Positions 1 to 6,325 of a stretch of 7,656 bases of DNA are shown here, piece by piece. Location: positions 1 through 7,656 of the forward strand of contig CAKRVU010000056.1 of assembly GCA_934408835.1 (NCBI GenBank). Direction: 5' to 3'. The position numbers and the translations under genes are program-made. Numbering within the stretch: the first letter of the stretch is position 1; each line of letters opens with the position of its first letter. The stretch comes from an uncultured Oscillospiraceae bacterium. GTDB taxonomy: Bacteria > Bacillota > Clostridia > Oscillospirales > Ruminococcaceae. The notes beneath the pieces were generated by a model, which worked only from the letters and a program-made list of their open reading frames with translations, was not told the DNA's origin and searched no databases.

Positions 1-204
1 AAAAAAATATAGGATCTATTTTCAAAACAAAACGTCACATAGATATCATAATACTAAATTCACAGCCAACATTATGTTTTAAATCGATAAACACCGGGGC
101 TTCAAAGGTTTTACAGCAAAAGTATATCATATCAATTTTTTATAATCAATCAGTTTCCACCGCATCAGTTATTGAAATACACCATTCAAACAGTACAATG
201 AAAG
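1..204. other. Intergenic region at the left edge, no gene seen
   Basis: This AT-rich stretch follows the last gene of the operon. Neither strand has an open frame with a plausible ribosome-binding site and recognisable protein. I see no strong hairpin with a T-tract after the HAD stop, only weak 4-5 bp pairings. The minus-strand promoter at 121-149 is the only element I can support; bases 1-112 would be the 5' untranslated part of that transcript. Confidence 0.6.
121..149 (-). promoter_or_regulatory. Sigma-A-type promoter with extended -10, firing out of the left edge
   Basis: On the minus strand TTGATT (144-149) and TATACT (121-126) are 17 bases apart, the ideal spacing. The -10 is preceded by TG one base upstream (TGATATACT), an extended -10. 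Matches to consensus are 4/6 and 5/6. Transcription would start near position 112-115 and run leftward out of the window. It lies 56 bases after the HAD gene, so it probably drives the next minus-strand gene, which is not visible. Confidence 0.6.
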
Positions 205-1029
205 CTATTTTTTCAAAACACCTTGTCCTAACAATAATTCAATTCCATAAAAAAGAGCGCTTTCATCATTAGATGAAACAACATAGTCAGCTTGACGTTT
301 TACCTGCTGCGGCGCATTAGCTGTAGCCATAGCAATTGTCGCTGTTTCAAATAAAGGCAGGTCGTTAAAAAAATCGCCAAACGCTATTACACAGTCCCAA
401 TCACTCCGATTCAAGTGTTTGAGAGTCTCCAACCCCTTCCCTTTGTCAACACCAGTGAGCATCATTTCACAATAATTTTCATCTGTCCGTACCGGATAAA
501 AGCAAGGAGGAAGCCGCTTTTTCATTTCCTCAAGGAATTGATCGACTTGGTCTGTAGGAACGCCAAAAAGAACTTTAATTGCCCCAGATGCCGGTAATTT
601 GTCAACAGGACAATCTATATGTTTCAATGACTCTCGCGCCATATGTCGTTCCACAATGTCGTTACGCGCCGGCAAATAAATGATATCCTCCGTCATAATT
701 TCCACGCCAATTTTCGGATATCGATCTAACATAACCGCAACAATCTCCCGATACTCCGAAATCAATTCCTGTTTTAGCTGAAGCTGTCTGGAACGATAAT
801 CATACAAAACTCCTCCGTTAAAAACAACAGCTGGACAGGTTATTGGCAAATTTGAAATTCGATGGCTGGCAGAAATAATTGAACGACCGGTCGCAATGGT
901 AAAATCCCCGCCGCACTCTGTCCAATCCCGCAGTGCCTTCAAATTGTCTTTCGAAATGGATTTATCTTTTTGCAACAAAGTACCATCTAAATCGCTGATA
1001 ATGAGCGATCTGGAAACCAAATATGCCAT
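205..1029 (-). CDS. Cof-type HAD-IIB family phosphatase
   Basis: This is a soluble, Mg-dependent phosphatase of the HAD superfamily, Cof/YidA-like class IIB. Members dephosphorylate sugar phosphates, flavin or other small phosphates, and the substrate cannot be inferred here. All four motifs are present in 274 residues: I, SDLDGTLL with nucleophile D13 and acid/base D15; II, TIATGRS (Thr47); III, Lys196 in VDKGKGLE; IV, AFGDFFNDLPLFE with D219 and D223. The C2 cap lies between motifs II and III, about residues 80-190. Length is typical (260-290). The ATG at 1029 has AAAGGG seven bases upstream and the gene follows ylyB by 25 bp, so it is likely the last gene of the operon. It ends in TAG. No clear intrinsic terminator is visible after it. 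The family is firm and the role unknown; it is not a standard member of this cluster. Confidence 0.92.
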   Translation of the reverse strand: MAYLVSRSLIISDLDGTLLQKDKSISKDNLKALRDWTECGGDFTIATGRSIISASHRISNLPITCPAVVFNGGVLYDYRSRQLQLKQELISEYREIVAVMLDRYPKIGVEIMTEDIIYLPARNDIVERHMARESLKHIDCPVDKLPASGAIKVLFGVPTDQVDQFLEEMKKRLPPCFYPVRTDENYCEMMLTGVDKGKGLETLKHLNRSDWDCVIAFGDFFNDLPLFETATIAMATANAPQQVKRQADYVVSSNDESALFYGIELLLGQGVLKK

Positions 1030-1054
1030 AAATATGCCCTTTCACGTTTTTCTT

Positions 1055-1978
1055 CTAAGTCAATGATTTTAAAAAACTTTGGAAATACTCGGGTAAATCG
1101 CTGTCAAACTCTATCCACTGACGGCTGGATGGGTGGACAAACCCTATTTTTTTTGCATGAAGACACTGTCCGTTTAAACGAGTAATCACCTTTTTCACAC
1201 CATACACAGCGTCTCCTGCTACAGGATGTCCTATATACGCCATATGTACACGAATCTGATGTGTTCTTCCAGTTTTCAGTTCTATGGAAAGATGAGAAAA
1301 GCCAGAATATTCCTGAATTACTGAATATTCTGTTATAGCGTCCCTTGCATGAATTGTCGTAACCGCCATCTTTTTGCGATCCCGTTGCGAACGTCCAATC
1401 GGCAACTCGATTCTGCCCTGCTTTTCTGAAAAATGTCCATATACTACCGCTTGATAATATCTGGTAAAATCATGTGTCTTAATTTGTTCTGCCAAAGCAA
1501 GGTGCGCCTTGTCATTTTTCGCCACAAGCAACAGACCGCTGGTATCCTTATCCAACCGGTGAAGAATGCCCGGTCGGATGGCTCCATTGATTCCAGACAA
1601 TTTTCCCTTGCAATAATATAGCAGTGCATTGACAAGGGTCCCGTCCGGATTCCCTGGCGCAGGGTGTACCACCATCCCTTTTCGCTTATTTACAACCAAT
1701 AAATCTTCGTCCTCATAAACAATGTCTAATGGGATATTTTGTGGTTTTGCTAAGATTTCCTTTGGTGCAGGAACGAAAACACACACTTCATTTCCCGGTA
1801 ATAATTTTGATTTTTTAGACAACTTTCGCTGGTTACAACAAATATAACCATCCTCAAACAGTTTCTGAAGGTAACTACGCGAATACTGAGGATACCGATC
1901 AGAAAGAACCCGATCCAACCGTATTTCTGCTTCTTTCTCTGTAATTTGGAATGTGAAGGTTTCCCCATCAGTTATCAT
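1055..1978 (-). CDS. ylyB: RluA-family 23S rRNA pseudouridine synthase (RluD/YlyB-like)
   Basis: The enzyme isomerises uridine to pseudouridine in RNA. RluD of E. coli acts on helix 69 of 23S rRNA; the exact target here cannot be read from sequence. The 307 residues hold an N-terminal S4 RNA-binding domain (about 18-75) and the RluA catalytic domain. The signature is complete: GAIRPGILHRLDKDTSGLLL (132-151) with catalytic Asp143, followed by LVAKND, and the second motif ELKTGRTHQIRVHMAYIGHP (233-252) and AGDAVYG (254-260). Length is typical (300-330). The ATG overlaps the end of lspA by 11 bases, with AGGATAGG about 7 bases upstream. It ends in TAG at the expected family length, which shows that UAG terminates translation here. 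This is the usual lspA-ylyB order of Bacillus; Bacillus has pyrR next, here it is a HAD phosphatase. Confidence 0.94.
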   Translation of the reverse strand: MITDGETFTFQITEKEAEIRLDRVLSDRYPQYSRSYLQKLFEDGYICCNQRKLSKKSKLLPGNEVCVFVPAPKEILAKPQNIPLDIVYEDEDLLVVNKRKGMVVHPAPGNPDGTLVNALLYYCKGKLSGINGAIRPGILHRLDKDTSGLLLVAKNDKAHLALAEQIKTHDFTRYYQAVVYGHFSEKQGRIELPIGRSQRDRKKMAVTTIHARDAITEYSVIQEYSGFSHLSIELKTGRTHQIRVHMAYIGHPVAGDAVYGVKKVITRLNGQCLHAKKIGFVHPSSRQWIEFDSDLPEYFQSFLKSLT

Positions 1979-2486
1979 CTATTTGCCTATCCTTTCGCCA
2001 ACGGCAAAGTTCGTCCTTTAACAAAAATACAAGCAGTAAAATGGTTCCTATTACCACAAGACAATCGGCAAAATTAAAAATCGCAAAACTGTCGAAAGGC
2101 CAAAACGAAACATCAATATAATCTATCACGTACCCTCGAACAATTCGATCTAACAAATTTCCGATTCCACCGCCAATCAACATAGAAACCGGTATCAGAT
2201 AAGAAGTCTTTTCAATTCTTCCGGATACCACTAGGAAAATCGCAACAATAAGAGCAACCCCAGTCAAAACCGCCAAAAGAACGGTACTCCCTTCAAGCAG
2301 ACTAAACGCCGCACCCGTGTTTTGTACATAAGTGATTCGTAAAATACCTGGCAAAAGCACATTTGATTCAAATGGCTGCATGGATAAAGTGACGAGCCAT
2401 TTCAACAATTGATCTACACCCACCAATACGGCGCTCAACAAGAGATAACTGCTATTTTTAAAATGAAATTTCTGTATCATACGCAT
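1968..2486 (-). CDS. lspA: Lipoprotein signal peptidase (signal peptidase II)
   Basis: LspA is an inner-membrane aspartyl protease that removes the signal peptide from diacylglyceryl-modified prolipoproteins at the lipobox cysteine. The 172 residues show four membrane segments (about 13-33, 66-88, 95-112, 138-157). All family motifs are present: VDQLLKW (24-30), YVQNTGAAFS (53-62), GGGIGNLLDRIVRGYVIDYID (105-125) and FAIFNFADCLVVIG (134-147). The catalytic aspartates should be D122 in the VIDYID motif and D141 in NFAD. Length is normal (150-180). The ATG at 2486 is chosen from GAGGAG just upstream. Its TGA stop lies inside the next gene, an 11-base overlap that implies translational coupling to the pseudouridine synthase. 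The gene follows ileS as in many bacteria; a strong hairpin lies between them and may set its expression separately. Confidence 0.95.
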   Translation of the reverse strand: MRMIQKFHFKNSSYLLLSAVLVGVDQLLKWLVTLSMQPFESNVLLPGILRITYVQNTGAAFSLLEGSTVLLAVLTGVALIVAIFLVVSGRIEKTSYLIPVSMLIGGGIGNLLDRIVRGYVIDYIDVSFWPFDSFAIFNFADCLVVIGTILLLVFLLKDELCRWRKDRQIDDN

Positions 2487-2490
2487 AAAA

Positions 2491-2496
2491 CTCCTC
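2491..2496 (-). promoter_or_regulatory. Shine-Dalgarno of lspA
   Basis: GAGGAG on the minus strand lies 4 bases before ATG at 2486 and 10 bases before a second in-frame ATG at 2480. It rules out the GTG at 2498, which sits upstream of this site. The start at 2486 is preferred, but 2480 is nearly as good. Confidence 0.8.
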
Positions 2497-2502
2497 ACAA
2501 AA

Positions 2503-2535
2503 GAGCCGCCATCACAAATATCGTAATGACAGCTC
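2503..2535 (-). promoter_or_regulatory. Strong stem-loop between ileS and lspA (attenuator or weak terminator candidate)
   Basis: On the minus strand GAGCTGTCATTAC pairs with GTGATGGCGGCTC to give 13 consecutive pairs, three of them G-U, around the 7-base loop GATATTT. Four T residues follow (2499-2502), then GTGAGGAG, the lspA ribosome-binding site. The stem lies 12 bases after the ileS stop and fills most of the 61-bp gap before lspA. A four-base T-tract is short for an intrinsic terminator, so partial termination, an RNA-processing site or translational control of lspA are all possible. The foot of the stem overlaps an AAGGAG at 2533-2538. Structure is seen directly; function is inferred. 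Confidence 0.6.
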
Positions 2536-2547
2536 CTTTCCTGATCT

Positions 2548-5337
2548 TTAATTTTGTGCCTTTAATACATCAACACAACGCTTACAAAGGGTTGGGTGCT
2601 CTGCACAAGAACCAACAGATTCCCTATAACTCCAACACCGTTCACATTTCCCTAACTCTGATTTTTTAACAGAAACAGAAATTGTGCCATCTTCCGCCTT
2701 AAATTCTCCCTCTCCATTTTGGCAAACAGTAACCTGTGAAACAAGAAAAACATCTGCCAACAATGACTGGATGGACTGGTAAAATGCTGCCTTTTCGTCA
2801 GAAGAATAAAGGAATAATTCTGCCTCTAAAGATGAGCCAATGATTTTCGCTGCGCGTTTTTCTTCCAACGCCTTTTTGACAAGTTCGCGAAGCAAACCGA
2901 TTTGTTCCCATTTTTTCAAAAACTCGGGATCTTCCGGTAATGAAACCCCAACCGGCATATCGCAAAACAAAACCGACTGCATACCCTGTTCTTGTTCAGT
3001 ATGCGGTAAATAAGCCCATATTTCTTCTGATGTAAATGCTAAAATAGGCGCAATGAGACGGGTCAACGCATGAATAATTTGATAAATGGTTGTTTGTGCT
3101 GCGCGCCGACTCCGGCTGTTTTTCTCATCACAATACAAGCGATCTTTGATGATATCCAAATAAAAATTTGACATATCAATTACACAGAAATTATGCACTG
3201 CATGAAATATCAGATGAAATTCAAAATGATCGTAAGCCGATTGTACAGTTTTTATCAAGCGATTGAGACGATAAAGCGCCAAACGGTCGATCTCATCAAG
3301 CGAATCAATCGGAAGAAGATCGATATTGGGATCAAAATCAAAAAGGTTGCCCAGTATAAATCGTGCAGTATTGCGGATTTTACGATAAATTTCAGATAAT
3401 TGTTTTAAAATCTCAGAAGAAATACGAATATCCGCGTGATAATCGGCCGAAGCGACCCAAAGCCTTAAAATATCGGCGCCATATTGTTGTATCACCTTTT
3501 CGGGTGCAACACCATTTGCCAAGGATTTGGACATTTTTCGACCTTCTCCGTCAACTACCCAGCCATGTGTACATACTGCTTTGTAAGGAGCCTTGCCTCT
3601 GCAAGCAACCGAAGTGAGCAATGACGATTGAAACCAACCGCGATATTGATCGCTTCCTTCTAAGCAGAGGTCTGCCGGAAAGTTTTCTTTCCCCAGCACT
3701 GCCGCATGGCTTACACCACTGTCGAACCAAACGTCCATAATGTCGGTTTCCTTCCGGAAGTGTTGGCAGCCGCACTTCGGGCAGACCAAAGAATCCGGTA
3801 AAAACTCTGACGGATCTTTTAAAAACCACGCGTTAGACCCTTCCTGGCGAAACAACTCTGCAATCGCATGAATGGTTTCGTCGTTAATAATTGGCTCTCC
3901 GCATTCCTCACAATACACAATCGGAATCGGAACACCCCATACTCTCTGTCTGGAAATGCACCAGTCGCTCCGGTCGTATACCATACCCTTCATTCGTTCT
4001 TCGCCCCAAGCTGGAATCCATTGAACATCATCAATGGCGCGAATGGCTTTCTCTCGAAATCCACTGATAGAACAAAACCACTGTTCGGTAGCACGGAAGA
4101 GTATAGGGTGTTTGCAACGCCAGCAATGGGGATATTGATGCAGAATTTTTTCTTCTGCAAATAAGTGCCCTGTTTCCCTCAATTTTTTTGAAATTGCCCG
4201 GTTCGCCTCATTGGTAGACAAACCACAAAACTCTCCAGCCTCTTCAGTTAATATTCCATTAGAATCTACCGGTACTAAAATGGGAATTCCGTCGTACTTC
4301 CTACAGACCTCGAAATCGTCGACACCATGTCCAGGCGCTGTATGAACACAACCGGTTCCGCTTTCCAACGTCACGTGATCGCCCACAATCACCAATGACT
4401 TTCTCGGTAGGAACGGGTGCTGCACCGTCATTTTTTCAAAGTCGCTTCCAAAAAAACTGCCAATTGTTTCATATTCCTCTATATTGGCGGCTTTCATCGC
4501 AGAAGGAACTAGTTCCTTTGCCATTACATAATATTCATTCTGAACATGGACTAACGTGTATTCGTAATTCGGACCTAAGCAGATTGCTGTATTGCCCGGC
4601 AATGTCCATGTCGTTGTCGTCCAAATAACAAAATAAACATTTTGTTTATCGATACCGTTTGTCTTAAAAAATCCATGATCATCGGAAACTGCAAACTTGA
4701 CATAAATAGAATAACACGGATCCTCTGCATATTCAATCTCCGCTTCGGCCAAAGCCGTATTGCATTCCGGGCACCAATAAACCGGTTTTAATCCTTTGTA
4801 AATAAAACCTTGTTTGGCCATCTCTCCAAATATCAGCACCTGATTGGCCTAATAATCTCCATGTAATGTAAGATATGGATTTTCATAATCGCCGATAACA
4901 CCAAGCTTTTGAAACTGTTTCTTTTGATTTTCTACAAAGGACAAAGCGAAATCTTTACAGGTTTTTCGTATATCTATCGGCAATACAGCAGGGCGATCCA
5001 CGCCGGAAGCTTTGAGCGCCTTTAGTTCGATGGGCAGTCCATGTGTATCCCACCCCGGAACGTATGGTGCGCAGTAACCGCTCATGTTTTTCTGTTTGAC
5101 AATAAAATCCTTTAAAATTTTATTCAGCGCAGTGCCAAGATGAATTTCCACATTGGCATACGGAGGTCCATAATGCAAAATATAAGTTGGCTTCCCCTTG
5201 TTTTTGGAAATCAGTTTTTGATATAATTGTCCCTGTTCATGCTTTTGAAATAATTCCTGTTCTCTTTTCGGTAGGTTTGCACGCATTGGGAAATCCGTTT
5301 TTGGAAGATTTAATGTTCCATTATAGTCCTGCGCCAT
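2548..5337 (-). pseudogene. ileS: Isoleucyl-tRNA synthetase, interrupted by an in-frame UAG and with an altered HIGH signature
   Basis: IleRS charges tRNA-Ile in the cytoplasm. The frame runs 930 codons, normal for bacterial type I IleRS (about 915-940), but codon 163 is TAG. The pieces are 4849-5337 (162 residues) and 2552-4848 in the same frame. Alignment across the break is continuous: LGVIGDYENPYLTLHGDY, stop, ANQVLIFGEMAKQG, where relatives have Glu at the stop. Downstream parts look sound: the editing domain with TTTTWTLPGN (240-249) and GTGCVHTAPGHGVDD (327-341), KMSKS (601-605), and a C-terminal zinc finger CERC...CKRC (898-921). The nucleotide-binding signature is off: residues 60-69 read YANVEIHLGT, with Val63 for Gly and Thr69 for the second His, and Tyr56 replaces the Asp before GPPY. 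Internal restart is unlikely: no good ribosome-binding site precedes the GTG at 4839 or the ATG at 4821. A young pseudogene fits best; sequence error or UAG readthrough is possible. Confidence 0.85.
4849..4851 (-). other. In-frame amber (UAG) codon 163 of ileS
   Basis: The plus strand reads cta, hence TAG on the coding strand. It lies after GGAGATTAT (GDY) and before GCCAATCAG (ANQ). Reading frame and protein similarity continue on both sides without gap or shift. In IleRS of relatives this position is usually Glu in an YEAxQ context; GAG to TAG needs a single G-to-T change. It is the only nonsense codon among 930 codons. Confidence 0.93.
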
Positions 5338-5347
5338 ATGCAATTCG

Positions 5348-5353
5348 CTCCTT
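5348..5353 (-). promoter_or_regulatory. Shine-Dalgarno of ileS
   Basis: AAGGAG on the minus strand lies in the 17-bp gap after divIVA. It is 10 bases from an ATG at 5337 and 4 bases from an in-frame TTG at 5343. ATG gives the family-like N-terminus MAQDYNGTLNLPKTDFPMR and is preferred. There is no room for a T-box leader here, so this ileS is not controlled by its own tRNA-Ile riboswitch. Confidence 0.7.
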
Positions 5354-5354
5354 T

Positions 5355-6311
5355 TTACTTTTTGTTTTCACCAAATTTTAATTCTCCAAACCGAGATTTA
5401 AAACTGTTTTTGGACGTCTCAACCTCTTCCGGCTCTTTTTTCTCCAAAGTGTCCTTGCTATTTGTATTATTGGTAATTGTGATTTTAAATGGAGAAGATT
5501 TTTTTCTGAGCGGTTCCTCAACCGGCTTTTCTGTCAATTTTTCTGCTGGCTCCGGCTTGTTGTTTATCGTCTTTGTTTCTGGAACTGCGTTCGGTTGTGG
5601 TTGTGGCTGCGGGGGCGTCATTACCTTTTCTGGAGCTTTCGGGGGAGGAGCAACCGTTTTTTCAACAAAATCTTCCTTTTGTTCGATTTTATTATTTGGA
5701 ACAGCTGCCGGTGGTAGGCTGGCGACGGGTTCTTTCTCCACTTCCGGAAGATTGGTAATTAAATCCAAATGGGACTTATAGACAGAAAGAAGATGGGATT
5801 TAAAATCAGAAACTTCTTTTTGCATTGCTTTTAACTGCGCAGTCTCTTTTAGTAACTTCGTTTCATTTTCTCTGTTCACTTGATTTACCTTAGCGGTTGC
5901 TTCTGAAATCAGATGCGCTGCCCTTTGGTTAGCCGCTTCTACAATAGAATCGCTTTTGGACTTTGCTGCTGCAAGAGCGTCATTGCTTTTGGTTTCTGCC
6001 GTCAATAACAGATTGCTGCTCTTTTGTTCCGCTTCTTCCAACATGGCGCTAGCTTTATGTTTCGCTTCACTGACAACTGTACTACTGAACTTTTGTGCAC
6101 TCATCAAAACTTCTCGTACTCCGTCCTGAGCAGACTCCAATTCTTGATTTTTCTCGCGAAGAGCCGAAACCTCGTTTTGCAGCGCATCGTTTTGCTTTTC
6201 CAAAGCATCCAGATATTTTGCAATATCACCTAAACAACTGTTCACTTCTTCTATCTTATATCCAAATGCGCCTTTATCAAATGTAATATGTTTCACTTTC
6301 TCTGCATTCAC
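5355..6311 (-). CDS. divIVA: DivIVA-family polar/septal coiled-coil protein
   Basis: DivIVA proteins bind curved membrane at poles and septa and recruit division, chromosome-anchoring or wall-synthesis partners. The 318 residues begin with the family's lipid-binding domain (residues 1-50), recognisable by ITFDKGAFGYKIEEVNSCL, followed by a coiled coil (30-66). Residues 71-147 are seven consecutive 11-residue repeats of the type xAxxKSxx-hydrophobic-hydrophobic-x. A second DivIVA helix (about 150-188) ends in FKSHLLSVYKSHLDLI. Residues 189-300 form a Pro/Glu/Lys-rich, probably disordered tail with a PQPQPQP run. The last residues are SRFGELKFGENKK, a short motif set off by low-complexity sequence. 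The tail makes it much longer than Bacillus DivIVA (164). The start is GTG, chosen from the AAGGGGG seven bases upstream. It precedes ileS by 17 bp. Family assignment is firm; partners are unknown. Confidence 0.93.
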   Translation of the reverse strand: MNAEKVKHITFDKGAFGYKIEEVNSCLGDIAKYLDALEKQNDALQNEVSALREKNQELESAQDGVREVLMSAQKFSSTVVSEAKHKASAMLEEAEQKSSNLLLTAETKSNDALAAAKSKSDSIVEAANQRAAHLISEATAKVNQVNRENETKLLKETAQLKAMQKEVSDFKSHLLSVYKSHLDLITNLPEVEKEPVASLPPAAVPNNKIEQKEDFVEKTVAPPPKAPEKVMTPPQPQPQPNAVPETKTINNKPEPAEKLTEKPVEEPLRKKSSPFKITITNNTNSKDTLEKKEPEEVETSKNSFKSRFGELKFGENKK

Positions 6312-6318
6312 AAAAATA

Positions 6319-6325
6319 CCCCCTT
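6319..6325 (-). promoter_or_regulatory. Shine-Dalgarno of divIVA (supports a GTG start)
   Basis: The minus strand reads AAGGGGG seven bases before a GTG, overlapping the TAA stop of ylmH. No ATG lies in frame near this site, so the spacing decides for GTG as the divIVA initiation codon. Confidence 0.75.

Noticed and set aside
1..204. Riboswitch, CRISPR or attachment site in the left intergenic region
   Set aside because: I found no repeated units, no conserved aptamer core and no tRNA-like end; only the promoter can be supported.
2487..2498. GTG at 2498 as the lspA start
   Set aside because: The GAGGAG ribosome-binding site lies inside that extension, so initiation at the ATG 2486 (or 2480) fits much better.
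3551..4628. Several 70-100 codon frames overlapping ileS on both strands
   Set aside because: All lie inside well-conserved IleRS sequence, have no recognisable domain, and follow from the base composition of the coding frame.
4849..4851. Pyrrolysine insertion at the ileS UAG
   Set aside because: IleRS has no known pyrrolysine, the site is a surface-like Glu position in relatives, and no pyl gene is in the window. It is kept only as something to exclude by genome search.
4819..4851. Programmed frameshift or an assembly indel in ileS
   Set aside because: Both halves are in the same frame with no gap in the protein alignment, so no shift is involved.
205..5337. UAG reassigned to a sense codon in the whole genome
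   Set aside because: The ylyB and HAD genes both end in TAG exactly where their families end, so UAG acts as a stop here. Reassignment would add foreign tails to both.
5593..5615. Repeat of GGTTGT/GGCTGC units as a DNA element
   Set aside because: It is only the codon pattern of the PQPQPQP run in the DivIVA tail, too short and in frame; no sign of a mobile or regulatory repeat.
5338..5781. Plus-strand frame of 147 codons opposite divIVA, Gly/Cys/Phe-rich
   Set aside because: It mirrors the Pro/Gln- and Glu/Lys-rich DivIVA tail; its GCGCGCGG run is the antisense of PQPQPQP. No ribosome-binding site and no family resemblance.
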